Source of the DNA: Mesorhizobium sp. M3A.F.Ca.ET.080.04.2.1
GTDB lineage: Bacteria; Pseudomonadota; Alphaproteobacteria; Rhizobiales; Rhizobiaceae
Length of the DNA: 64,000 nucleotides
NCBI RefSeq assembly: GCF_003952525.1
Contig: NZ_CP034451.1
Coordinates: forward strand, 3,038,001 to 3,102,000
Reading direction: 5' to 3'
In this document: in pieces, positions 26,417 through 35,173 of the stretch
How the letters are laid out: each line of letters opens with the position of its first letter
Position numbering within the stretch: position 1 is the first letter of the stretch
Program-made: the position numbers and the translations under genes
The notes under the pieces: model-generated
What the model was told of the DNA's origin: nothing
What the model saw: only the letters and a program-made list of their open reading frames with translations
Databases searched by the model: none

Positions 26417-27294
26417 TGGACGGCCTCCGAATCACGGGCGAAGATGCGCACGGCCATCTGCACCGCGCCGCCGAGCGCATCGTCGAGCGGGGCTTTCAGC
26501 AGCGCCTGGTAGCGCGCCGACAGGCGCGGCGCATAAAGCGGTGCCAGGCCGCCAAGCAGGCAGAGCGGCGCATCACCGGCAAGGTCGAGCGCCCCGAGCG
26601 ACGCCTCGACGTCGGCAACCGCCTTGTCGAGGATCCAGTTGGCGACGAGATCGCCCTTGGCCGCATGCTCGAAGACCTTGGGCGCGAAACCACCGAAGTC
26701 GCCGGGCTTGGCCTTGGTGGTGAACTCGACGACGTCCTCGGGATTGTTGCGGAAGACGCCAAGCATCGCCTCCGTCAATGGCGAAGCCGGGCGGATGCCG
26801 TCATAGGCAAGCAGCGTCTGCTCGAGCAGGTCGCGGCCAATGCGGGCGCCGCTGCCCTGGTCGCCGACCTGGAAGCCCCAGCCGCCGATGGCGCGCGACT
26901 TGCCGCCCTTGCGCGCCATATAGGCGGTGCCGGTGCCGAGGATGGCCATGGCGCCGTCGCCGGAGCCGACCGCGCCTTCCAGCGCGATCTCGGCATCGGT
27001 CTCGACCCGGCTCTTGCTGAACGGCAGGATCGCTTGCAGCTGCTGCCTGTAGGTGCCGACATTGGCGCCGGCAAGGCCGAGAATGGCTGGCGTGTGCGGG
27101 ATCAGTTCGGGATCCTGGCCCGCGGCAAGGAAAGCCTGCCTCGCCGCCTCGACGATGTTGGTGCGCGCGCCGGTAAGGTCGGTGCGGATGTTGGCCGCAC
27201 CGCTCTTGGCGCGGCCGACGACAACGCCGTCCACGGTCGCTAGGGCCGCCCTGCAGCTGGTGCCGCCGCCATCGATGCCAAGCACGAAAGTCAC
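26413..27294 (-). CDS. BadF/BadG-type ATPase, probable GlcNAc/MurNAc kinase
   Basis: The 293-residue protein belongs to the BadF/BadG/BcrA ATPase family of the actin-like fold. It has the N-terminal phosphate loop FVLGIDGGGTSCRAAL, the ILGLAGANVG block near residue 75, GAMAILGTGTAYMARK near 120, GWGFQVGDQGSGARIGRDLL near 140 and CLLGGLAPLYAP near 245. Bacterial members phosphorylate GlcNAc and/or MurNAc (for example MurK). In this locus it would make the 6-phosphates used by MurQ and NagA after ABC import of free sugar. GTG 27294 was chosen for its GGAGGAGAAATCGC site; upstream codons run into the operator. Confidence 0.87.
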   Translation of the reverse strand: MTFVLGIDGGGTSCRAALATVDGVVVGRAKSGAANIRTDLTGARTNIVEAARQAFLAAGQDPELIPHTPAILGLAGANVGTYRQQLQAILPFSKSRVETDAEIALEGAVGSGDGAMAILGTGTAYMARKGGKSRAIGGWGFQVGDQGSGARIGRDLLEQTLLAYDGIRPASPLTEAMLGVFRNNPEDVVEFTTKAKPGDFGGFAPKVFEHAAKGDLVANWILDKAVADVEASLGALDLAGDAPLCLLGGLAPLYAPRLSARYQALLKAPLDDALGGAVQMAVRIFARDSEAVQ

Positions 27295-27316
27295 GCGATT
27301 TCTCCTCCGAACGGAT

Positions 27317-27336
27317 AATACCAATAAAATACCAAT
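27317..27336 (-). promoter_or_regulatory. Direct-repeat operator candidate for the leftward kinase operon
   Basis: On the minus strand TTGGTA occurs at 27335-27330 and again at 27324-27319, exactly 11 bases apart, separated by an AT run. The second copy ends about 23 bases before the kinase GTG. The same arrangement, on the other strand, precedes murQ. TGGT half-sites are common in the operators of HutC/NagR/DasR-type GntR regulators, which fits the GntR encoded here. Binding is inferred. Confidence 0.55.
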
Positions 27337-27450
27337 AGCCAAGAGTTAATTTCGGTTTCAAAAAGATTAAGGCATATTTTATTGATAACGCGCGATAATT
27401 TGCCGAGCAGTCGATTTCCCGACAGGGAATTCGTTAATCGATATGGACAA

Positions 27451-27469
27451 GTGGTATTTTTTTGGTATT
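27451..27469 (+). promoter_or_regulatory. Direct-repeat operator candidate for the rightward murQ operon
   Basis: GTGGTA (27451-27456) and TTGGTA (27462-27467) are 11 bases apart with a T run between, mirroring the left site at 27317. The site ends 25 bases before the murQ ATG. The two sites are symmetric about the intergenic region and at nearly the same distance from each start codon, so one regulator could control both operons. Confidence 0.55.
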
Positions 27470-27493
27470 GTTCGCTCAGTCGGAGGACAACAA

Positions 27494-28402
27494 ATGGCCG
27501 AGACGCGCACCGAAGCGCTCCACCAGAATGCCGAGGGACTGGATATCCAGAGCCCTGATGCCATTCTGATGTCTCTGGCCAATGCGCAGATCGAGGCCGC
27601 CAAGGCCGTGCACGGCGCCATTCCGGCCCTTGCCGAAGCGGCCGAGATCATAGCAAGGCAATTGAAGCGCGGCGGCAGGCTCGCTTACGCCGCCGCCGGC
27701 AGCTCCGGCCTCATGGCCGTTGCCGACGCGCTGGAGCTTCCGGGCACGTTCGGCATCGCGCGTGACCGGATCGCCATCCTGATCGCCGGCGGCGACGAGG
27801 CGTTCCGCACGCTCGCCGGCGGGCCGGAAGACGACACCGAGGAAGCCGCCGCTGCGGTGGCAAACGCCAACATCGGCGAGGGTGACTGCCTGATTGCCAT
27901 CTCCGCCAGCGGATCGACGCCCTACGCCGTCCGGGCCATCGGCGACGCGCGGCGCCGGGGCGCGGCGACGATCGCGATCGCCAACAACAAGGACGCGCCG
28001 CTGTTCGGGCAGGCCGACGTCGCGATCCTGCTCGAAACGCCGCCGGAACTGATCGCCGGCTCGACGCGCATGGGCGCCGGCACCGCGCAGAAGATCGCGC
28101 TCAACATGCTGTCGACGCTGGCCGCGGTCCATCTCGGCCATGTCCATGACGGCTACATGGTCAATCTCACCGCCGACAACATTAAGCTGCGCGAGCGCGC
28201 GGTGCGCATGGTCGCCGCCATCAGCGGGCGCAGCCGCAACGATGCGGCGCGCCTGCTCGAAGAGAGCGGCGGCGTGGTCAAGACTGCCATTCTGCTCGCC
28301 GCGGGCGCTGCCAACGCCGATGCGGCCGAGAAGATACTGGAAGGAGCCGGCCAGAAGCTCAGGCCGGCGCTTTCCGCGATCGAGGGGAGCAAGGGGCGCT
28401 AG
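27494..28402 (+). CDS. murQ: N-acetylmuramic acid 6-phosphate etherase
   Basis: The 302-residue protein carries one SIS domain and cleaves the lactyl ether of MurNAc-6-P to GlcNAc-6-P and D-lactate. Family blocks are TEALHQNAEGLDIQSPDAIL at the start, AYAAAGSSGLMAVADALELP near residue 75, GGDEAF, GDCLIAISASGSTPYAVRAI near 140, LETPPELIAGSTRMGAGTAQK near 195 and NLTADNIKLRERAVRM near 230. The ATG follows CGGAGGACAACAA. It heads a rightward operon with an ABC transporter and is divergent from the kinase-nagA operon, so the locus is a peptidoglycan amino-sugar recycling unit. Confidence 0.95.
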   Translation: MAETRTEALHQNAEGLDIQSPDAILMSLANAQIEAAKAVHGAIPALAEAAEIIARQLKRGGRLAYAAAGSSGLMAVADALELPGTFGIARDRIAILIAGGDEAFRTLAGGPEDDTEEAAAAVANANIGEGDCLIAISASGSTPYAVRAIGDARRRGAATIAIANNKDAPLFGQADVAILLETPPELIAGSTRMGAGTAQKIALNMLSTLAAVHLGHVHDGYMVNLTADNIKLRERAVRMVAAISGRSRNDAARLLEESGGVVKTAILLAAGAANADAAEKILEGAGQKLRPALSAIEGSKGR

Positions 28403-28455
28403 GCCTCCGTTCTCATCAAAACCGAACCTGCAAAAGGTCAACAGGGAGACTGAAG

Positions 28456-29715
28456 ATGACGACCAAACTACTGACGGCCCTTCTGCTCGGCACGAGCATC
28501 CTCGGCACGACCGGGATGGCTCTGGCCGAGGACGTGACGCTCAACATCGAAAGCTGGCGCGGCGACGACCTCACCATCTGGAAGGACAAGCTGATCCCGG
28601 CCTTCGAAGCCAAGAACCCCGGCATCAAGGTGGTGTTCGCGCCGTCGGCGCCGACCGAATACGATGCAGCGCTGGGCGCCAAGCTCACCGCCGGCTCGGC
28701 TGGCGACCTGATCACCTGCCGGCCGTTCGACAAGTCGCTGGTGCTGTTCCAGAAGGGCAACCTCGCCGACCTCTCGTCGCTGCCCGGCATGGACAATTTC
28801 TCGCCCGTCGCCAAGGCGGCCTGGCAGACCGACGACGGCAAGGCGACGTTCTGCGTGCCGATGGCTTCGGTCATCCACGGATTCATCTACAACAAGGATG
28901 CCTTCGACAAGCTCGGCCTCAAGGTGCCGACCACGAATGAAGAGTTCTACGCCGTGCTCGACAAGATCAAGGCGGACGGCACCTATATACCGATGGCTAT
29001 GGGCACCAAGGATCTCTGGGAAGCTGCTACCATGGGCTACCAGAACATCGGCCCGAACTACTGGAAGGGCGAAGAAGGGCGCCTGGCGCTGATCAAGGGC
29101 GAGCAGAAGCTGACCGATGCCGACTGGGTCGAGCCCTATAAGGAACTGGCCAAGTGGAAGCCCTATCTCGGCGACGGCTTCGAGGCACAGACCTATCCGG
29201 ACAGCCAGAACCTGTTCACGCTCGGCCGCGCCGCCATCTACCCGGCCGGCTCGTGGGAAATCGCGCTGTTCAACACCCAGGCGCAATTCAAGATGGGCGC
29301 CTTCCCGCCGCCGGTACAGAAGGCAGGCGACACGTGCTACATTTCCGACCATACCGACATCGGAATGGGCCTGAATGCGGCCTCGAAGCATCCGGAAGAG
29401 GCCAAGAAGTTCCTGTCCTGGGTCGCCTCGTCGGACTTCGCCACCATCTATGCCAACGCGCTGCCGGGCTTCTTCAGCCTGAACAAGACGCCGGTGAAGA
29501 TGGAAGATCCGTTGGCGCAGGAATTCGTCTCCTGGCGCGACAAGTGCAAGTCGACGATCCGCTCGACCTACCAGATCCTGGGGCGCGGCACGCCGAACCT
29601 CGAGAACGAGACCTGGGTTGAATCGGCCAACGTGATTAATGGCACAGACACGCCGGAGGCCGCGGCCAAGAAGCTGCAAGACGGTCTCGATAGCTGGTAC
29701 AAGCCGGCGAAGTAA
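28456..29715 (+). CDS. Sugar ABC transporter, periplasmic binding protein (family 1)
   Basis: The 419-residue protein has a Sec signal peptide ending near MALAE at residue 25, then the family-1 solute-binding fold (LNIESWRGDDLTIWKDKLIP, ITCRPFDKSLVLFQKG, MASVIHGFIYNKDAFDKLG, GRAAIYPAGSWEIALF). It would capture sugar in the periplasm for the permeases that follow. Location right after murQ argues for an amino sugar or muropeptide sugar, perhaps MurNAc or GlcNAc, but this class also takes oligosaccharides and glycerol phosphodiesters. A very stable hairpin follows the stop, as is common for highly expressed binding-protein genes. Confidence 0.9.
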   Translation: MTTKLLTALLLGTSILGTTGMALAEDVTLNIESWRGDDLTIWKDKLIPAFEAKNPGIKVVFAPSAPTEYDAALGAKLTAGSAGDLITCRPFDKSLVLFQKGNLADLSSLPGMDNFSPVAKAAWQTDDGKATFCVPMASVIHGFIYNKDAFDKLGLKVPTTNEEFYAVLDKIKADGTYIPMAMGTKDLWEAATMGYQNIGPNYWKGEEGRLALIKGEQKLTDADWVEPYKELAKWKPYLGDGFEAQTYPDSQNLFTLGRAAIYPAGSWEIALFNTQAQFKMGAFPPPVQKAGDTCYISDHTDIGMGLNAASKHPEEAKKFLSWVASSDFATIYANALPGFFSLNKTPVKMEDPLAQEFVSWRDKCKSTIRSTYQILGRGTPNLENETWVESANVINGTDTPEAAAKKLQDGLDSWYKPAK

Positions 29716-29726
29716 CTCGCATCGGA

Positions 29727-29750
29727 CCGGCCGGGCGCCTGCCCGGCCGG
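29727..29750 (+). terminator. Intra-operon hairpin after the binding-protein gene
   Basis: CCGGCCGGGC, loop GCCT, GCCCGGCCGG makes a perfect 10-bp stem twelve bases after the stop codon. There is no T-run. Such hairpins between a binding-protein gene and its permease genes usually protect the upstream mRNA and lower downstream expression. A 175-base gap follows before the permease. Confidence 0.65.
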
Positions 29751-29925
29751 CCTCCCATAATAGCGATTGTCGGCGCCGCCTCTCGGTCTTACCCTCATCG
29801 TTGCGGGGAAGACGAAGCCGCAATTAGCGGGCCTTGTCCTCCCCGAGGGACCATCGGGCCGTGCATCGGGGCATCAGCTAGAGCATCATTCGACCTGGAA
29901 CCGAGAGCCGGCGGAGACCGAACTC

Positions 29926-30852
29926 ATGGCCGAAATACGACCCAAAAGACCGATCCGCTGGCATATCGGCGTCTTTCTGGCGCCGGCGGTGCTTGTCTAC
30001 ACGGCGATCCTGATCCTGCCGCTGTTCGGCACGCTGCAGCTCTCGCTGTTCCGCAACATCAGCCAGTCCCAGGTATTCGTCGGATTGGAAAACTTCCGCA
30101 CGCTGTTCGGCGATCCCAACTGGTCCGCGGGCTTTTGGAATGCTCTGAGGAACAACGTCTGGTTCTTCATCATCCACATGCTGGTGCAGAACCCGATCGG
30201 TATCCTTTTGGCCGCACTGCTCTCCAGTCCGAGACTGCGCTACGCCACCTTCTATCGCACGGCGATCTTCGTGCCGACGATCCTGTCCTTCGTCATCGTC
30301 GGCTTCGCTTGGAAGCTGATCCTGTCGCCGCTGTGGGGCGTGGCGCCCTACATGCTCAACCTCGTCGGCCTGAAGAGCCTGTTCACGCCGTGGCTGGGCA
30401 AGGAAGAATACGCGCTGACCGCGCTCAGCCTGGTCTCGGTCTGGCAGTTCGTCGGCATCCCGATGATGCTGATCTATGCCGCGCTGCTGTCGATCCCCGA
30501 CGAGGTGATCGAGGCCGCCGAATGCGACGGCGTCACCGGCATGGCGCAGTTCTGGAAAATCAAGCTGCCGCTTATCCTGCCTTCGATCGGTATCATCTCG
30601 ATCCTGACCTTCGTCGGCAATTTCAATGCCTTCGACCTGATCTATACGGCGCAAGGGGCGCTTGCCGGGCCGAACTATTCGACCGACATCCTGGGCACTT
30701 TCCTCTACCGCGCCTTCTTCGGCTTCCAGCTGCAAGTCGGCGATCCGAACATGGGCGCGACGATCGCCACGATGATGTTTCTGATCATCCTTGCCGGCGT
30801 CTGCGTCTATCTGTTCCTCATCCAGACGCGCCTGCGTCGCTATCAGTTCTGA
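29926..30852 (+). CDS. Sugar ABC transporter permease 1 (CUT1, MalF-like)
   Basis: The 308-residue inner-membrane protein has six predicted hydrophobic segments and the CUT1 permease fold. Its cytoplasmic EAA loop is EAAECDGVTGMAQFWKIKLPL near residue 205, which contacts the ATPase. ATG 29926 was taken where the protein begins MAEIRPKRPIRWH, just before the first membrane span; the longer frame upstream has no family similarity. It pairs with permease 2 at 31080, from which it is separated by an inserted 156-bp repeat. Confidence 0.9.
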   Translation: MAEIRPKRPIRWHIGVFLAPAVLVYTAILILPLFGTLQLSLFRNISQSQVFVGLENFRTLFGDPNWSAGFWNALRNNVWFFIIHMLVQNPIGILLAALLSSPRLRYATFYRTAIFVPTILSFVIVGFAWKLILSPLWGVAPYMLNLVGLKSLFTPWLGKEEYALTALSLVSVWQFVGIPMMLIYAALLSIPDEVIEAAECDGVTGMAQFWKIKLPLILPSIGIISILTFVGNFNAFDLIYTAQGALAGPNYSTDILGTFLYRAFFGFQLQVGDPNMGATIATMMFLIILAGVCVYLFLIQTRLRRYQF

Positions 30853-30876
30853 GGGTTGGAGATGTTGTGCCTAGCT

Positions 30877-31032
30877 ACCCCCCTCTGGCCTGCCGGCCAT
30901 CTCCCCCTCAAGGGGGGAGATCAGATGTCGTCGTCGCTTTCGCAACCCTTCAGCGCTGCAGAACAGGTGCCAAGTTCAACGCTGCCGATCTCCCCCCTTG
31001 AGGGGGAGATGGCCGGCAGGCCAGAGGGGGGT
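30877..31032. repeat. Full 156-bp palindromic element, copy 2
   Basis: The ends read ACCCCCCTCTGGCCTGCCGG and CCGGCAGGCCAGAGGGGGGT. Both arms carry the same change, GCC for TCC, relative to copies 1 and 3, so the two arms have stayed matched to each other. Inner hairpins are CTCCCCCTCAAGGGGGGAG and CTCCCCCCTTGAGGGGGAG. The element sits inside an operon, between two permease genes of one transporter. Confidence 0.85.
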
Positions 31033-31079
31033 GCCTTGGCGTCATCCTCTGGGAAAGCAGCTCATCAGGAGGATTTCCA

Positions 31080-31919
31080 ATGAGCACCGCGACCCATTCG
31101 CTTCCCCGCACCATCGGCGCCCATGCGGTCCTTTTGACCTATACGGCGATCGCGCTGTTCCCGGTGGTCCTGGTCATCATGAATTCCTTCAAATCCCGCG
31201 CGGGCATCTTCGGCGCGCCGCTGACGCCGCCGACGCCGAAGACTTTCGACCTGATCGGCTACACCACCGTGATCGGCCAGGGCGACTTCCTGCATTATTT
31301 CCAGAACAGCCTCGTCGTCACCGTCGCGTCGCTGTTCTTCGTGCTGCTGTTCGGCGCCATGGCCGCCTTCGCGCTGTCGGAATACCGCTTCCGCGGCAAC
31401 ACGATGATGGGACTCTACCTGGCGCTTGGCATCATGATCCCGATCCGGCTCGGGACCGTCGCCATTTTACAGCTGATGGTGGCGAGCGGGCTGGTCAACA
31501 CGCTGACGTCGCTGATCCTGGTCTACACGGCGCAGGGGCTGCCGCTCGCCATCTTCATCCTGTCGGAATTCATGAAGCAGGTGTCCGACGATCTGAAGAA
31601 TGCGGGCCGGATCGACGGGCTGTCGGAATACACGATCTTCTTCCGGCTGGTGCTGCCGCTGGTGCGCCCGTCGATGGCAACCGTCGCCGTGTTCACCATG
31701 ATCCCGATCTGGAACGATCTGTGGTTCCCGCTGATCCTGGCGCCTTCGGAAGAGACCAAGACGGTGACCCTGGGTGCGCAGCTCTTTCTTGGCCAGTTCG
31801 TCACCAACTGGAACGCGATCCTGGCGGCGCTGTCGCTGGCGATCCTGCCGGTGCTGATCCTCTACGTCATCTTCTCGCGGCAGCTGATCCGCGGCATCAC
31901 CTCGGGAGCCGTCAAGTGA
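31080..31919 (+). CDS. Sugar ABC transporter permease 2 (CUT1, MalG-like)
   Basis: The 279-residue inner-membrane protein has about six hydrophobic spans and the EAA-type loop KNAGRIDGLSEYTIFFRLVL near residue 175. It begins MSTATHSLPRTIG after CAGGAGGATTTCCA. The C-terminus ends RQLIRGITSGAVK, the usual MalG-type ending. Its TGA overlaps the GTG start of the oxidoreductase gene by 4 bases, so transport and that enzyme are tightly coupled. Confidence 0.92.
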   Translation: MSTATHSLPRTIGAHAVLLTYTAIALFPVVLVIMNSFKSRAGIFGAPLTPPTPKTFDLIGYTTVIGQGDFLHYFQNSLVVTVASLFFVLLFGAMAAFALSEYRFRGNTMMGLYLALGIMIPIRLGTVAILQLMVASGLVNTLTSLILVYTAQGLPLAIFILSEFMKQVSDDLKNAGRIDGLSEYTIFFRLVLPLVRPSMATVAVFTMIPIWNDLWFPLILAPSEETKTVTLGAQLFLGQFVTNWNAILAALSLAILPVLILYVIFSRQLIRGITSGAVK

Positions 31920-32977
31920 GTTCAGAAAAGCCCCTTCGCGTCGTCGTCGCAGGCCTCGGCAATATGGGCCGCAGCCATGCGCTCGCCTATCACACCAATC
32001 CGGGCTTCGAGATCGCGGCTTTGGTCAACCGCTCCGACGTGCCTCTGCCGGACGGGCTGTCGGGCTACGGCATCCGGCGCTCCTTCGAGGACGCGCTGCG
32101 CGACGAGAAGCCGGACGTGGCCGCGATCGCCACCTATTCGGACAGCCATGCCGACTACGCGGTGCGAGCCTTCGAAGCCGGCTGCCACGTCTTCGTCGAG
32201 AAGCCGTTGGCAACGACGGTGGCGGACGCAAGGCGCGTCGTCGACGCGGCCAAAGCCAACGGCAGGAAGCTGGTGATCGGCTACATCCTGCGCCACCATC
32301 CGTCCTGGATGCGGCTGATCGCCGAGGCGCGCAAGCTCGGTGGGCCTTACGTGTTCCGCATGAACCTCAACCAGCAGTCTTCCGGCCACAGCTGGGAGAC
32401 GCACAAGCAACTGATGCAGACGACGTCGCCGATCGTCGACTGCGGCGTCCACTATGTCGACGTGATGCTGCAGATCACCGACGCCAGACCGGTCGAGGTA
32501 CGCGGCATGGGCCTGCGGCTGACCGACGAGGTCGCGCCTTCGATGTACAATTACGGCCATCTGCAGGTGCTGTTCGACGACGGTTCGGTCGGCTGGTACG
32601 AAGCCGGCTGGGGACCGATGATCTCGGAGACCGCCTTCTTCGTGAAGGACGTGATTTCGCCCAAGGGCTGCGTGTCGATCGTGATGAAGGAGGGTATCAA
32701 ATCCGACGACATCGATACCCACACCAAGACTTCGAGCATCCGCCTGCACAGCGCCGCAACCGGGCCGGACGGCAGGTTCGCCAAAGAGGACGAGCTGCTG
32801 TCGATGGAAGGCGAGCCGGGCCACCAGGAGCTATGCGACCGCGAACAGGCCTTCCTGCTCAGGGCCATCCGCGAGGATCTCGACCTCACCCGGCACATGG
32901 ACGACGCGGTGAAGTCGCTCGCGGTCTGCCTTGCCGCCGACGAAAGCGTGCGCAGCGCCGCCGCCGTAAAACTCTAG
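31916..32977 (+). CDS. Gfo/Idh/MocA-family oxidoreductase
   Basis: The 353-residue protein starts at GTG 31916 inside a GTGA overlap with the permease gene. It has the N-terminal Rossmann motif VVVAGLGNMGRSHALAY and the family Lys-Pro block HVFVEKPLATTVADARRVV near residue 95. A long alpha/beta substrate domain contains VDCGVHYVDVMLQITDARPV near 180. Such enzymes oxidise or reduce sugars and inositols with NAD(P). Being wedged between permease and ATPase genes suggests it acts on the imported sugar, perhaps oxidising or epimerising it; a step not needed for plain GlcNAc hints at a modified substrate. Confidence 0.87.
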   Translation: MSSEKPLRVVVAGLGNMGRSHALAYHTNPGFEIAALVNRSDVPLPDGLSGYGIRRSFEDALRDEKPDVAAIATYSDSHADYAVRAFEAGCHVFVEKPLATTVADARRVVDAAKANGRKLVIGYILRHHPSWMRLIAEARKLGGPYVFRMNLNQQSSGHSWETHKQLMQTTSPIVDCGVHYVDVMLQITDARPVEVRGMGLRLTDEVAPSMYNYGHLQVLFDDGSVGWYEAGWGPMISETAFFVKDVISPKGCVSIVMKEGIKSDDIDTHTKTSSIRLHSAATGPDGRFAKEDELLSMEGEPGHQELCDREQAFLLRAIREDLDLTRHMDDAVKSLAVCLAADESVRSAAAVKL

Positions 32978-32992
32978 AACAGGAACGACGCC

Positions 32993-33991
<999 letters not shown>

Positions 33992-34000
33992 CGCCGACTT

Positions 34001-34188
34001 CTCCTTCTCCCCTTGCGGGAGAAGGTGGCCGCGAAGCGGCCGGATGAGGGGTGTTGGAAGGATCTCGCCGTAGCAGAATTAAGCGCCCGGGATCCTTCAA
34101 TCTTCGAGGGCGCACTCCGCTGGAGCACCCCTCATCCGTCTCGGCGCTGCGCGCCGATCCACCTTCTCCCACAAGGGGAGAAGGGGAA
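34001..34188. repeat. Second inverted-repeat family, about 188 bp
   Basis: The left arm (CTTCTCCCCTTGCGGGAGAA, then GGTGGCCGCGAAGCGGCCGG and ATGAGGGGTG) is mirrored by a right arm (CACCCCTCATCC, CGGCGCTGCGCGCCG and GGTGG-complement, then TTCTCCCACAAGGGGAGAA). Each arm contains two nested hairpins. This is a different family from the 155-bp one. It lies between the convergent ABC ATPase and FAH-family genes and may serve as a bidirectional terminator. Confidence 0.75.
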
Positions 34189-34197
34189 GTCTGCGCC

Positions 34198-35043
34198 CTA
34201 CTCGTCCGCCTTGAACGTCTGCTTCTGCTGGCCCATGCCTTCGATGCCGAGTTCCACAACATCGCCGGCCTTGAGGAACACCGGCGGCTTCATGCCGAGG
34301 CCGACGCCGGGCGGGGTGCCGGTGGAGATGATGTCGCCGGGATGCAGCGACATGAACTGGCTGAGATAGGAAACCAGATATCTGACACCGTAGACCATGG
34401 TCTTGGTCGAGCCGTTCTGCATCGTCTTGCCGTTGACGGTCAGCCACATATCGAGGTTCTGCGGGTCCGCGACCTCGTCCTTGGTCACCAGCCACGGGCC
34501 GATCGGGCCGAAGGTGTCGCAGGACTTGCCCTTGGTCCACTGGCCCTTGCGCTCGGCTTGGAAAGCCCGCTCGGAAACGTCGTGCGCGACACAATAGCCG
34601 GCAACATAGTCCAGCGCGTTCTCCTCGCTGACATATTTGGCGGTCTTGCCGATGACCACGCCGAGCTCCACTTCCCAATCGGTCTTGACCGAACCGCGCG
34701 GAATAAGCACGTCGTCGTCCGGCCCGACGATCGCCGAGCTTGCCTTCATGAAGATGATCGGCTCCGACGGCACTTGGGCGCCGGTCTCGGCGGCATGGTC
34801 GGAATAATTGAGGCCGATGCAGATGAACTTGCCGGTGCCGGCAACGCAGGCGCCGATGCGTGGCTTGCCGGAGACCGCCGGCAGCGATTTCGGGTCAAGC
34901 TTGGACAGCATGTCGAGCGAGGCCGGATGAAGCGCCGTGCCGGCGATATCGGCGACATGGGCCGAGAGGTCGCGGATCTTCCCGTCCTGATCGAGCAGGC
35001 CGGGACGTTCGCTCCCCACCTCGCCATAGCGCAGCAGTTTCAT
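34198..35043 (-). CDS. Fumarylacetoacetate-hydrolase (FAH) family protein
   Basis: The 281-residue protein has the FAH fold. Metal ligands are visible in DWEVELGVVIGKTA near residue 125 (two Glu) and GYCVAHDVSERAFQ near 155 (Asp), with KFICIGLNYSDHAAETG near 75 and the C-terminal GDIISTGTPPGVGLGMKP. Members hydrolyse or decarboxylate 2-keto/acylpyruvate compounds or cleave ureidoglycolate; many close relatives are named 2-hydroxyhepta-2,4-diene-1,7-dioate isomerase or 2,4-diketo-3-deoxy-sugar-acid hydrolase. The substrate cannot be set here. GAGGAG precedes the ATG. The upstream gene on the strand is the ALDH at 35174. Confidence 0.82.
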   Translation of the reverse strand: MKLLRYGEVGSERPGLLDQDGKIRDLSAHVADIAGTALHPASLDMLSKLDPKSLPAVSGKPRIGACVAGTGKFICIGLNYSDHAAETGAQVPSEPIIFMKASSAIVGPDDDVLIPRGSVKTDWEVELGVVIGKTAKYVSEENALDYVAGYCVAHDVSERAFQAERKGQWTKGKSCDTFGPIGPWLVTKDEVADPQNLDMWLTVNGKTMQNGSTKTMVYGVRYLVSYLSQFMSLHPGDIISTGTPPGVGLGMKPPVFLKAGDVVELGIEGMGQQKQTFKADE

Positions 35044-35173
35044 CTTCTTCTACTCCTCAGTGAGATTGCCTGGACCGCCCCGCCGCCGTCGATACTGCAA
35101 GCCGCAGCGGACGTACAGGTGGCGCGGCGAGATACACGGGAAGATCGAAGCTGTTCCAACGTGCCGAACGCAG

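Larger units (their letters stand above)
26291..26417. repeat. 47-bp tandem repeat covering the gntR start, 2.7 copies
   Basis: Units begin at 26291, 26338 and 26385 with exactly 47 bp spacing. Each contains, on the minus strand, a CCGGAGG ribosome-binding site, an ATGA start and the codons for MSAADQ(I/T)FAML. The three copies differ at only a few bases, so the duplication is recent or maintained. The copy nearest gntR diverges after the ATGCTG to become the true gene. Confidence 0.9.

Noticed and set aside
25537..27243. 568-residue plus-strand open frame opposite gntR and the kinase
   Set aside because: The minus-strand genes have clear domains. The forward frame merely reads through the 47-bp repeat.
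30998..32977. Single 659-residue protein upstream of and including the Gfo/Idh gene
   Set aside because: The first 306 residues are the out-of-frame reading of permease 2. The GTG at 31916 in a GTGA overlap gives a normal-length Gfo/Idh protein.
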